Shown here: in pieces, positions 1 through 10,000 of the stretch | How positions within the stretch are numbered: the stretch's first letter is position 1 | Layout: every line of letters starts with the position of its first letter | Assembly: GCF_000003605.2 (NCBI RefSeq) | Contig: NW_003146281.1 | Location: 68,858-90,227 of the forward strand | DNA: 21,370 nt | Direction of reading: 5' to 3' | From: Saccoglossus kowalevskii | Taxonomy: Eukaryota; Hemichordata; Enteropneusta; Harrimaniidae | Program-made: the position numbers and the translations under genes | Notes under the pieces: generated by a model | Database searches by the model: none | The model's input: only the letters and a program-made list of their open reading frames with translations | Told to the model about the DNA's origin: nothing

Positions 1-885
1 TCTGCACTAAAAAAATAGGGGTGTTTTCAGCAAAAAACGAATAACCCTGGAATACACACAATATACTGAATTTCGGAACAAATCGTGCATTACTTACAGC
101 AGCAGAATACCACAGAAATATCAGACGAAACATGAAAACACTATATATTGTATTTCAGCTTGAACCCTCTATATTGCAATTCAAGGAATTAACCCCATAT
201 GTGCATCCATTTCCCACCTTGGTATCACCCACCCCTGAAAACAAACTCTTAATACCACGCTGAAGCGTTTGGTAATAAGATCCAAAACAGCTGGCTGCTT
301 CTCGTCCCAGAAAAACATTTAAATGTTGCGGTTTAATTTTCCATGATTTAATACTGCAACATTATGTATGTGGAACGCTCAACATTTAACATCTGAAGCA
401 GAAAGCAAACATTTCATTGCTCCATTCTAGGTGGCGCACTTCGCCGGTATGTGAAATTGCCCCAGCAAAATGCGCAAAGCGTAGACACCAAACTAACACG
501 CGGGGTGACGAGAAGCAAAACGTTCTTGCATTACCAATTTATATCACACTGAATATATTCTATTACCACATCATGAATATGCATCGTGTAATCTGAGGAA
601 TACGTTCTCGAGGAGGTTTTGCACCCAGAACGTGACTTGCACATATGGTGACATGTCAGTAAATGTGCTTCTATATGACATTTCTGAAAAATGAACAAAG
701 AGGACCCAAATATAGTCGCAGGAAATTGTTGTCCAAATTTTTAAAATTTGTTCAGGATTACTTCAAAGATGAGTTTGTGTTGTTTTCTCGAATTTTCACC
801 GGCTCGACCGGCGTTCCACAGCAGCGCGCACAGAGCCCATAGAAATGCATGTACAGTGGTGCGCGTCTTAGCAACGTGGGACGTC
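1..885. other. Upstream intergenic DNA, no gene seen
   Basis: No convincing coding frame, splice pattern or RNA gene is visible. The only structure I see is a weak inverted pair: the block around 262-300 (TTGGTAAT, then GCTTCTCGTC) reappears in reverse complement around 503-541. This would fit a decayed inverted-repeat element of about 280 bp. Confidence 0.5.
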
Positions 886-963
886 TTGTGACGTAGCTCC
901 GCCCCCGAGGATACTTAAACTGAGCAGGGAGGCCTATCTAATCACTATTCTCCTTTTTTACAG
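886..963 (+). promoter_or_regulatory. Probable core promoter of the glycosyltransferase gene
   Basis: The stretch has a CRE-like TGACGTAG at about 890, a GC-box-like CTCCGCCCCC at 896-905, an AT-rich TATA-like ACTTAAAC near 913-920 and an initiator-like TCACTATT near 942. The TATA-like to initiator spacing is close to 30 bp. The ATG at 978 has A at -3 and G at +4. A caveat is that CTCCTTTTTTACAG ending at 963 also looks like a splice acceptor, so a 5' non-coding exon may lie upstream and this may not be the true start site. Confidence 0.35.
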
Positions 964-977
964 AACACATCGGAACT

Positions 978-3900
978 ATGGCTTTTCGATGGAAAAAGAC
1001 AAAATTTGCTGTCACTTGTCTTTATTTACTCATAATTATCAACTTTTTGGTGCTGTTTTATTACGTGCATTTCTCCACCTCAGAACAGAAATCAAAATTT
1101 GGTGGAAGAATTATATCAGAAGCTAAAGTCATCCTAAGAAAAGAATTCCTGAGAAAAATATACGAGGATGGAGAAATTATTGGTGCTGCGGACTTTGATA
1201 ATAATGTTGTTTTAATGTCTAGAGAATCAGAGGAGAAACAAAAAGCGGAGAAAATAATTCAAAACTATGTTATTGGTAATCATAAAGAAGAAATTTTGGC
1301 GGAAAATGAATTGTTTGAAGATGATACAGTTCCTAGAAATGTCATTGTGGCTGAAAATGAACTGAATGAAGATGATACAGTTCCTATACAGACCGATAGT
1401 CTGTCCGTGCATATTGACAATAATGCCCTCAATGGTGAAAACAGTGAAAGCCTGAATACCGAGGATAAACATTATTATGTGAAATATTTAGAAGATGAGC
1501 TGCATGATAGCGTATTAGCCATGTCGATCAGAGGAAAATTGCAGTTACCAGTTGAAGAAGTGCAAAAGAGGATCTTACCGTTGACTAATCTTCTGACCAA
1601 TCACGAAGGCGCTTGTCGTAATTTAAAAGGCATTTCATTGGTCACCTTTGTGACGTCATTGCCGGAAAATGTCGAACAAAGAGAGACTATAAGGAACACG
1701 TGGGGTAAAGTGTTAAAAGAACGCTATAATGCGGCAGTAATGTTCGTAATTGGTGTGAGTTTAGATGACGATATTGATATCAGGAGTGAACACGTTTATT
1801 CTCAAGATATTATTCAAACAAGTTTTTTAGATACCAGCAAGACCCGTATACTAAAAACAATTACTATGCTGAGATGGATTACAGAGTTCTGTGCAAATGC
1901 GAAATTTATTTTGAAAACAAACGATGCCACTTTTATACAACCCGAGATTCTTTTTTCGGAGCTTGGGCACGTGAATGATTCAAAGATAGTAATTGGAAGG
2001 GCTCTTGCTGGAATACGCCCGCAACGAGATCCCAATAAACATACTTTCGTTTCTATTGATACATGGCCTGAGTCTAGATACCCAGTATATCTGGAAAATC
2101 CAACGTATATCTTGTCTGGGGATGTTGCTCATGAACTATATGTAGTTGCCATGGAAACTCACCTATTTCCACATGATGATGTTTACCTTGGAATACTTCT
2201 TCATGGAATTGATGTGGAGCTACGTGAGTCAGCCAGGATCGACCCAAGAGGAGTAACACGGTTTATTTGTGATGTTTCTAATGCATTGTCTATAAGCTCT
2301 CTTAACAAAAACACAATAGAAACATATTGGAACACATTGGAAGTATATCCAGGAATTTGTAAAGATGATGAGACTTTTGAAGAGAAACAACTCTATGTAC
2401 AGAATCCCTACTATCAGTGTGCACAGGCTTCTCTCACTCGGAAGACAGTGCTCCTTTTTCTGATATTCAGTGATGCTGTTAACGCCCCGCAAAGATATTC
2501 CATAAGAGACACATGGGCGAACTACAATCAGATGAATCTGAATAATGCAATAACTATCTTTGTCATCAGAATGCCCAAAAATAAGATATTAAAGGCGTCA
2601 GTAGAAGTGGAGAACCATGAATTCGCAGATATTCTCGTTTTGTCAAATAATCTTGGGAAGATTGATATCATTTTATCTGCCTTACAGTGGGTTAAACGTT
2701 TCTGTTATACTGTCAGTTTTGTTGTCAGAGTAGAAGACGATGTCATATTTCTGTCAAATAATTTGTTGAAAGTTTTAGAAATGATCCCGAATAAACGACT
2801 AGCCCTTGGTGATGTACGTGAACGTGGAGAACAGTTATTCCATAGAAAGGGGAGTCAATGGGTTCTAGACAGTCATCCTAGTCCGTCCTTAAAATATATT
2901 GACTCGCATGCATATGTTATATCCTATGACCTTATCGGAGACATTTTGCACATTTCTGAAAACTACAAAATGATCAATGTCAGTGAGGAATCCTATTTTG
3001 CAAAAATATTCAATGATTTAAATATTAACCTTGTGCATCATCCTGGATTTGATAGTCGTGGTCAGCTTAGACATCTCTGTGATTTGAACCGAGCAATCAC
3101 ATCAAGATACATGTCAAGTACTGATGACATGATGTTCAAATATTGGAAAGGCATCAACGAATGGGCGCCATTGTTATGTCACAGTGTAAACTTAGGAAGA
3201 TCAATTATGATTGGTGGAGGAAGCAAAGTCAGAGAATCTAATGTACAGTTCAGTCCGCATGACTATGTTTACCTGATAAATGAACCTGAGAAGTGTTCTG
3301 TGTTTGACAGCACTCAAGAGCTTACCATATTGTTGGGGATCGTATCCAGGGCACGAGAATCACAAATTAGGCATATCATCCGTTCTACCTGGGGGAGCAA
3401 GTATCACCATGGTAACGTGAGGGTTGTTAGCGTGTTTATGATTGGCACAGAGAGTAATGGTGAAAATAAAATTGCAGAAGAATCTTATTTATATGGTGAC
3501 ATAATACAAGAGAACATCAAAGAGAACTACAAGAACTTAACTCTCAAAACGATAATGTTATTGAAGTGGGCATCTACGTATTGTACACGTGTTGATTACG
3601 TCATCAAAATCGACACAGATGTGTTCCTCAACGTTGATAATATGGTGGAACTGCTGAAATATGCCCCGAGAACGTCATTCTATCTTGGGGAGACAAAGGT
3701 TGAGACCCACCCTATTAGACAGCCACGGAGTAAGTGGTACACCCCTGTAGATGCCTGGATTGAGTCTACTTATCCCCCATATAATGATGGCCATGCCTAT
3801 GTTATGTCTATAGATGTTGTCCAAAAAGCATACCACGCATCGATGACGTCAGTTTTATTTCCTTGGGAGGATGTCTACATTGGTAACCTCCTAGCAAATT

Positions 3901-4967
3901 TTGGAGTAGCTCCTCTACCTCATAAACGTTTTGATCGGATGAATTTCTACAAGAGGGCCTGTGACTTGAGGCATTGTCTCACCTCTCATGGATTTGATCC
4001 AATGCGAATGTTTTACAGTTGGTCATATCTGGAAAAATGCAACACCGATCCCAATGGATGTATCTGCAATAATAAGCAACCAGGACACGTGACATTCAAT
4101 GACCTATCATGGAATAACAAGAAGAACATACGCCACCCGTCAGATTGTCTTCAAAGTGACAATGCTGACACATTTCTTCTCGTCGTTGTCATGACATCTT
4201 CAGTCAAATACTCCTCTCGGATGATGGCACGCCTGTCGTGGGCGATGCCTAAGTCGGTAGATGGGAAAAGGGTTCAAATCGTGTTTTTAGTGGGCTCTAC
4301 TGAAGACGTTTATCTTCAAACGTTCATATTTAATGAAAACATTGTCGAACAAGATATACTTGTAGGGAGATTCCCAGAGCATAACTCGGCAAAAGGATTT
4401 TCTGAAATGCAGCAATTTGCCATTCAGTGGTCATCTCAATGCGGATTTCCCGAATATATGATGTTTGTGACAGAGGACATGTTTGTAAACGTTGACAATG
4501 TAGTAAGATTTCTGGTCAATGATGCTGTTTCATCGCCATTGGATGCACCATCGGGGCTTGTGTATCACTGTATAGGTAGCTTCTGTAAATGTAAACAGCA
4601 TGATTATCCTGATAGTGTAAACTCTGTTAGTATTCTGTCCCACCAGACACTGAGAAAATTAGTAAGATATATGCAACACTTGAGGCAGGAACCCGCGCTG
4701 AAACAAACATACGATTTAGTTGAAATGTATCAGCTGGTGAATGTTTCTGTGAGAAGTCCGCATGCTTTTGATGTTAGAGGGCGCTATATGTACCGTCACT
4801 CAGGCATGTGCAAGTTACATCAAGTATTGGTGGCGTCACACTTCACTACCCACCAGTCCGTTGTTGCTCAGTCATTCCTAGATGAGTCTTACTACGCATG
4901 CGCAAACTATTTACGCGACCAAGAAAAAGCCATTGGCAGCAGTGTTTGCACGGCTCATTTGAATTAA
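978..4967 (+). CDS. Four-domain GT31 (beta-1,3-galactosyltransferase-like) type II membrane protein, single exon
   Basis: The 1329-residue product has a short basic N-terminus, one signal-anchor helix (about residues 10-31) and a charged stem to about 210, the plan of a Golgi type II glycosyltransferase. Four divergent family-31 domains follow: about 216-435, 488-702, 780-998 and 1062-1280. In domain order the IRxTWG-like motifs are RETIRNTWG (235-243), RYSIRDTW (506-513), HIIRSTWG (799-806) and a decayed RMMARLSW (1081-1088). The metal-binding DxD site reads NDA (315-317), EDD (586-588), DTD (879-881) and TED (1165-1167). Domain 3 also keeps the NLTLKT block, a W-x(5)-YP-like block and WEDVYIGN (963-970), so it is the best candidate for activity. 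Domains 1-3 each end in a Cys-Asp tail (ICDV, LCDL, ACDL) and domain 4 in a related MCKL. Known GT31 enzymes add Gal, GlcNAc or GalNAc in beta-1,3 linkage; which sugar is used here is not determinable. There is no intron and no internal stop. Confidence 0.9.
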   Translation: MAFRWKKTKFAVTCLYLLIIINFLVLFYYVHFSTSEQKSKFGGRIISEAKVILRKEFLRKIYEDGEIIGAADFDNNVVLMSRESEEKQKAEKIIQNYVIGNHKEEILAENELFEDDTVPRNVIVAENELNEDDTVPIQTDSLSVHIDNNALNGENSESLNTEDKHYYVKYLEDELHDSVLAMSIRGKLQLPVEEVQKRILPLTNLLTNHEGACRNLKGISLVTFVTSLPENVEQRETIRNTWGKVLKERYNAAVMFVIGVSLDDDIDIRSEHVYSQDIIQTSFLDTSKTRILKTITMLRWITEFCANAKFILKTNDATFIQPEILFSELGHVNDSKIVIGRALAGIRPQRDPNKHTFVSIDTWPESRYPVYLENPTYILSGDVAHELYVVAMETHLFPHDDVYLGILLHGIDVELRESARIDPRGVTRFICDVSNALSISSLNKNTIETYWNTLEVYPGICKDDETFEEKQLYVQNPYYQCAQASLTRKTVLLFLIFSDAVNAPQRYSIRDTWANYNQMNLNNAITIFVIRMPKNKILKASVEVENHEFADILVLSNNLGKIDIILSALQWVKRFCYTVSFVVRVEDDVIFLSNNLLKVLEMIPNKRLALGDVRERGEQLFHRKGSQWVLDSHPSPSLKYIDSHAYVISYDLIGDILHISENYKMINVSEESYFAKIFNDLNINLVHHPGFDSRGQLRHLCDLNRAITSRYMSSTDDMMFKYWKGINEWAPLLCHSVNLGRSIMIGGGSKVRESNVQFSPHDYVYLINEPEKCSVFDSTQELTILLGIVSRARESQIRHIIRSTWGSKYHHGNVRVVSVFMIGTESNGENKIAEESYLYGDIIQENIKENYKNLTLKTIMLLKWASTYCTRVDYVIKIDTDVFLNVDNMVELLKYAPRTSFYLGETKVETHPIRQPRSKWYTPVDAWIESTYPPYNDGHAYVMSIDVVQKAYHASMTSVLFPWEDVYIGNLLANFGVAPLPHKRFDRMNFYKRACDLRHCLTSHGFDPMRMFYSWSYLEKCNTDPNGCICNNKQPGHVTFNDLSWNNKKNIRHPSDCLQSDNADTFLLVVVMTSSVKYSSRMMARLSWAMPKSVDGKRVQIVFLVGSTEDVYLQTFIFNENIVEQDILVGRFPEHNSAKGFSEMQQFAIQWSSQCGFPEYMMFVTEDMFVNVDNVVRFLVNDAVSSPLDAPSGLVYHCIGSFCKCKQHDYPDSVNSVSILSHQTLRKLVRYMQHLRQEPALKQTYDLVEMYQLVNVSVRSPHAFDVRGRYMYRHSGMCKLHQVLVASHFTTHQSVVAQSFLDESYYACANYLRDQEKAIGSSVCTAHLN
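1299..1385 (+). repeat. Duplicated acidic peptide in the stem of the glycosyltransferase
   Basis: Residues 108-119 and 125-136 are near-identical copies of AENEL(F/N)EDDTVP, separated by five residues. At DNA level the two 36-bp copies (1299-1334 and 1350-1385) are offset by 51 bp. The duplication lies in the stem, not in a catalytic domain, and so most likely lengthens a flexible acidic linker. Confidence 0.8.
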
Positions 4968-5372
4968 AGATTCAATCGACTGTTTAACCATATATTCTAT
5001 TTTTTGTATTACTGATAGAATGTGTTATTATATAAATATTAAAAACATTTTGTCGTCACACAGCGTGGTGCTAGGTAGGGAAAATAAAGACGTATACAAC
5101 GCGTTCTGGAAAGAACATTGTCTGTCAACACAAAATTCGAACGCCCTGCTCGAGAACTACCGTTCTATTATACAATTAGTATTCAATACTAAAGTAGTGG
5201 TTTATTGACAAATTATCTTCCGTTGTTATTCTTATATATATAATTATACGATCGATGATGATTTAATATGTAAACGTTGCCGTGCTATACTGAAATAAAC
5301 TTACTTGTAATGACGTATATTTGATTATGTTTACGTAAGATCGGCGCTGTATAAACTATAAATACAAAAACT
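4968..5372 (+). terminator. 3' untranslated region and candidate poly(A) signals of the glycosyltransferase gene
   Basis: After the TAA stop the sequence turns AT-rich. Two exact AATAAA hexamers occur, at 5083-5088 and 5294-5299, and either could direct 3' end formation. The open frame at 5020-5208 shows no domain and is best read as untranslated sequence. Confidence 0.5.
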
Positions 5373-5529
5373 TTAAAGCGGGAGGGTCGGCACCTGTGCA
5401 CGCGCGGGAATTGAGTCCCAGGCCGCGACGATAACAACACACGCTGCAAACGCAAAGGCTCACGGGTAGACGCTTGTATGTAAACAATGACACGCTGGCG
5501 CATGCGCAGGTGACGACACCCCGCTTTAA
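5373..5529 (+). mobile_element. TTAA-flanked inverted-repeat element (MITE-like), copy 1
   Basis: The 157-bp element starts TTAAAGCGGGAGGGTCG and ends CCCCGCTTTAA, so its ends are inverted and both abut TTAA. TTAA may be the target duplication or part of the repeat. The interior (AACAACACACGCT, ACGCAAAGGCTCA, GGGTAGACGC) is shared with copies at 19171-19316 and, inverted, at about 13350-13481. It has no coding capacity and fits a non-autonomous DNA transposon. TTAA targets are typical of piggyBac elements, but that assignment is only suggested. Confidence 0.75.
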
Positions 5530-5836
5530 ATCGTCTCGTCATATAACATCATATACCACTAAACAATTCCCCAACTAGACACGGCCCCTTTGAACACAGT
5601 GATTTGTGCATAGATCACCCAGTGGGGGGGGTGCAGTAACACTGCTGTGCCCACCGTGTAAAGCATTATTGGAGTACATTTGAAATTAGTTATCGGTAGA
5701 AATATTGCATTCGAGTACATTTTGATATCAACTACCAATACCTATTCCGCCACACTGGTTGATATCGACATCTACATCCAGTATGCAATCAAATGTGACG
5801 ATGAAACAGATAGGAATTGTTAAGTTTGGGGTTTGA

Positions 5837-6047
5837 TACACTGTGAAACACTTTATTTTAGATGAAATTTTCGCTGAAAAGGCTTTTTGGGTGTTTTGTA
5901 TGGAATTTATTTTTACTGATTTTTCATTTTTTTAATATAAAATACAGCAAAAAGGTATATTCGCTGGATTTTATTTTCACCGAATCATTCCTTCAGCGAA
6001 AATAGCGGAAATGAATTCCAAGAGAAAATAACGTATTTTACAGTATG
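5837..6047. mobile_element. Inverted-repeat element (MITE-like) with TTTTCGCTGAA arms
   Basis: The left arm begins near 5837 with ACACTGTGAAACAC, then TTATTTT, and runs to TTTTCGCTGAAAAGG. The right arm, in reverse complement, reads CATACTGTAAAATACG, then TTATTTT, and ends in ATTTTCGCTGAAGG. The arms are imperfect and extend over roughly 45-60 bp around an AT-rich centre. There is no coding frame. I infer a small non-autonomous DNA element. Confidence 0.6.
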
Positions 6048-7013
6048 TTTCCTTGTAAACGTTGTGTCTTATGCAAATTAACTCATGGTAGCCGTTAAAA
6101 GAGTGAATTCGCACAAGCACATATACCGTGATCGTCTATTTCATCATATCTTCGCAATTCCATTCTTTATTGTTTGTTTGTTTATTTGATATGTAGAAGT
6201 TGGCATTTGACACTCGTCAAAATGCAAGTACACAGAAACAAAAAACAAAATGGAAAAGCAATGTCACGCAGGCCAGCCTGTTCTTTTACGTTATACAACT
6301 GACCCTGCCTAAAAGTAGTAGGTCATGGCGGAAAATACGCCCGTGTAACAGACGATTATTTTTCCGATAATAAAATAGAAATCGGTTGATATTTTACGTC
6401 GTTTACTGGCCTGGCTGTGGCGGATGTTAGGTTAGCACGACACCCTTGTCACGACTCCGAAGAATAATAGCTCCTTGTGGTGAGGAGAATGCTAATTCCT
6501 GGTTATCAGTAATCACGTGGTCATAGACTGACCAATAACATTTTCTTATTAATCATACAATATCACAAATATAATTCTTAATATATACTATTATCGAACA
6601 ATTAAATCTTACAAGTAGCAACAATTAAACTCAATATCGTTTTGGGGACTTTATTACGAATACCGGAAGAGTGGGAAATGTGTGTAACCAAGGCAACTAT
6701 GACTAATTGTCGGAAATAACCGCAGGTGCATCCGTTTCGACTACCTATATTGTAACAATCACGAGCGCTCAAGCCAATGCGCGTGGATATATGGCTACAT
6801 TTTAATATTTAAAAAATCACAATAAAGATTGTACTTTTACTGAGCGTGACTTGCCGTGGCCCCGGACGATATCGGGATGAACTGGTTTGGGATAACAGTA
6901 CAGTGAATGCTTGGATATTGTGGCAAGTGCAGACATGTAACAGCATATGCATTGCATTTACTTTATTATTAAGTTTGTTATATATTGGGACTATTTTCTT
7001 CGTATTCCTGAAG
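6048..7013 (+). other. Intergenic DNA and presumed promoter of the lectin receptor gene
   Basis: I see no gene. Near the end, AATATTTAAAAAATC around 6802-6816 is TATA-like and lies about 200 bp before the ATG at 7014. An open stretch reads into that ATG from 6846 and encodes hydrophobic residues, but it has no ATG of its own and is probably untranslated. Confidence 0.35.
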
Positions 7014-10000
7014 ATGAATTCGACTTATTTTATTTGCGTTGCTATGGCAGTGGTACTACTAAATCAGCCAATGGTTTATACAGGTAAGAACTAGTCTAGT
7101 AGTTTTACGAAGCAAAATTATTTGTTTTGTTCGTACATTTAACAAACTCCATCAACAAATGTACATCAACAAATGCCTCGTCTAAGTATTCTTATTTCAT
7201 AACAGTAATTGAAGTACAATTTTGTTTAAATTAGTGAGATACATAAAAAAAAAACACAAGCGCGCCAGCTATCATAATAATTGAGTTGGTTTAGAAAACA
7301 TAACATTTACCTAGCACTTAAATATTTCCCAAATGTGAAAGAAAAACCACAATTAACTAAAATTAAAAAATCAGTCATTTTGTTGTTATCTCGAAATTTA
7401 CAACCAGCAAAAATAGCGGCCATTTTGAAAAGTCAAGGTATTTTAGCTTAGCTTGTAAATTGAGTTTTCTCACAATGATGACGGAATGACGTCACGGAAT
7501 GTAGAATTTGCTTATTCTGTATAAATTACCATTTGTGATTTACCGTCCTAACTGGGTTATTTGGTTTGAAGAGGCAATATGGATAACTTTTAATATATTT
7601 TGAACATTTTATTCATTATATTGCATCTTAAGATTACGATTGAGGTATGATTTTCCCATAAAAAACCTTGTTTTAACAGCAAACATCGCAGTATTCTCTA
7701 ATCTAATACGCACGCGTCACGTATTCACCAGTACGTACATTTAATTAAAAACTCATTTGTTCACTATTCCATCGAGCTGATACTGATATGTTTGCAACAG
7801 ACACATTATGTTACGATAAAGAATACCCTAATATTGTTTTTCAAAATGCAATATCAGACAACATTTTTTTTTACAAATGCTTAAAAATACTTCTTCGCAT
7901 TGCCGCTTTATATTTTGACAACACATATTACATAGCCCTGTTGTATTCATTGTCACAGTGCTGCGTGATCGGTGATAAATAATAAAAGTGAAAACATAAA
8001 ATGTCTCACAAAAAATATTTGAGACGATTAAATAGTACACCGAAATGAGATGAAATTGAAGTGTTTCCCAGTGACATTATTGTTTTATTGTTTTCAAATT
8101 ACCATTTCCTTCAATTCAGATATGTCTACAGAAAGCCTTGTTTCCTGTCAAGATGGCTGGGCACAGAGATCACTCAACTGTTACCAAGTGAATGAAAACA
8201 CACTGTCATGGAGTGACGCACGCAGTGCATGCCGGGAAATCACTGGAGCAGACCTTGTTTCATTTGATTCATTGGAGGAAAGAAAGTGAGAACAAGTATA
8301 CCATGTCTCTTTGTGGAAACAATCTAACCAGTCGAAATACCAATTATGAATTATAGTTGTCCCATAGCCCCTGCAATAAATCGACAGTGGAGTGACTCTG
8401 GGGATATGCATGTATTCTAACATTCGCCGTAGTAGATTAGTGATTCAAAAAAAATGCGGTTTGTGCGGTTATCACTCTGACTCGCGTACAATAAATGGGA
8501 CAAGAAAAGACAATAGTCACAATCAATGTCGCCTGAAAAAAATGTTTGGATTATCGAATGAGCGCATATACCAACGAAATAGAAAACGATGATCTTGTGT
8601 TTATTCCATTATTTTGAAATTAAAATAGATTTATTTCCTGTTTTCTATTGCAGTATTGTATCCGAGCTTATAATGCCTCCATTTCCCAATGTCTATCTCT
8701 GGATTGGAGTTACCGGTAATTACCAGGGAGACTTGATCTATAACTGGGTTACTGGTCACATGGTACCTGGCAATATACAAGGGTGGGAACAAGGACAGCC
8801 GGACAACGCAGCAGGTGAGCATGCGCAGAATTCCTATCTGCTTTTATCAATAATATATATATATATATATATTATGGTAGAGGCCAATACATTTCATCGA
8901 CATTTAATTCTGTTTTACTAAGATTTCAATGTAAAACAAATTTAGGTCATGATAGTTTTTTTTTTATTAAATACTGAATATAAATTTAGCAATATTTTAT
9001 CAATTTTATGGTGACTTGTTTTGTCACTAGTTCAGGATTATTTGATGAATGTATTTGATTTCGCTTCAAAAACAGATCGGTCTGAATCTTCGTTGATTAA
9101 TATGATGTCAAATTGTACATATAATTTCAGGTAATGAACATTGTGTGGATATATTAGCTGGAGACGCCAAAGCTACTGGTATATGGAGAGACAGGTCATG
9201 TGACACGCAAGCAGGATACGTATGTAAATACAGAAGAGGTATGTCATATCCGATGCCGTGACGTCACTGGTTCGACAGACGCAATAATTAATCAATAAGT
9301 GATAATCTAAGTATTAAGGCGCGCTGGTCGTCGCGCTACGCATGTGCGACATTTGTGTTGATAAACATTGATTTTCCCACAATCCAGTGCGCTCTTCAAA
9401 TGGAAATCACAAGTATAAGGTTTGACCTGGGCGCGACTTGCACTGAATACCGCCGGTGACACTTTCGATACCTTCCAATCACCTAAATTAATTTTACATG
9501 TCACTGTGGTTACTGCACTCACAATGAGATGCAACCAGTTTACAACAAGCGCCCTCTAACGACAACGTGCTTATGTGACTTCACTGTGTGTAAGCGATGA
9601 CGTCCAATTTGTTTGAACTGTAGCCAAGCGTCAATCACAATATTTTGGATATGTTAGATTACAAATGATAAGCGATTTTTCAGCTAAGAAGAGTTCCATA
9701 TTAAAACGGCATTGCTTACGTACATCTACTGTGACGTCACAGAAGCGGTTCGGCGGAAGAGGACTTATAAATTACCTAATTAAACTTGGAAACGCCTTAG
9801 TTTGTACTCGTTGATCTGCGCAACAGTCAAAATCGCCATCTTTGTTTATATGAGACCCATATATTTCGCGCATGCGTGGCGCGACGACTACCTAGTTTTT
9901 ATTTCCATCAAAGTTATTTTTGTCAACTAATTATGTTCAATTACATTTGCAATGATAACGAGAGATAAGTCAACTTTGGAGTGGTTATTTCAGCACCAAA

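Noticed and set aside
5020-5208. 62-codon frame after the glycosyltransferase
   Set aside because: Low-complexity start, no domain, contains a poly(A) signal, and lies where the 3' untranslated region is expected.
6846-7013. In-frame hydrophobic extension upstream of the receptor ATG
   Set aside because: It begins at a GTG, not an ATG, has no visible acceptor of its own, and the ATG at 7014 already gives a complete signal peptide.
9307-9534. 75-codon opposite-strand frame near the lectin exons
   Set aside because: It coincides with the left terminal region of an inverted-repeat element and shows no protein family features.
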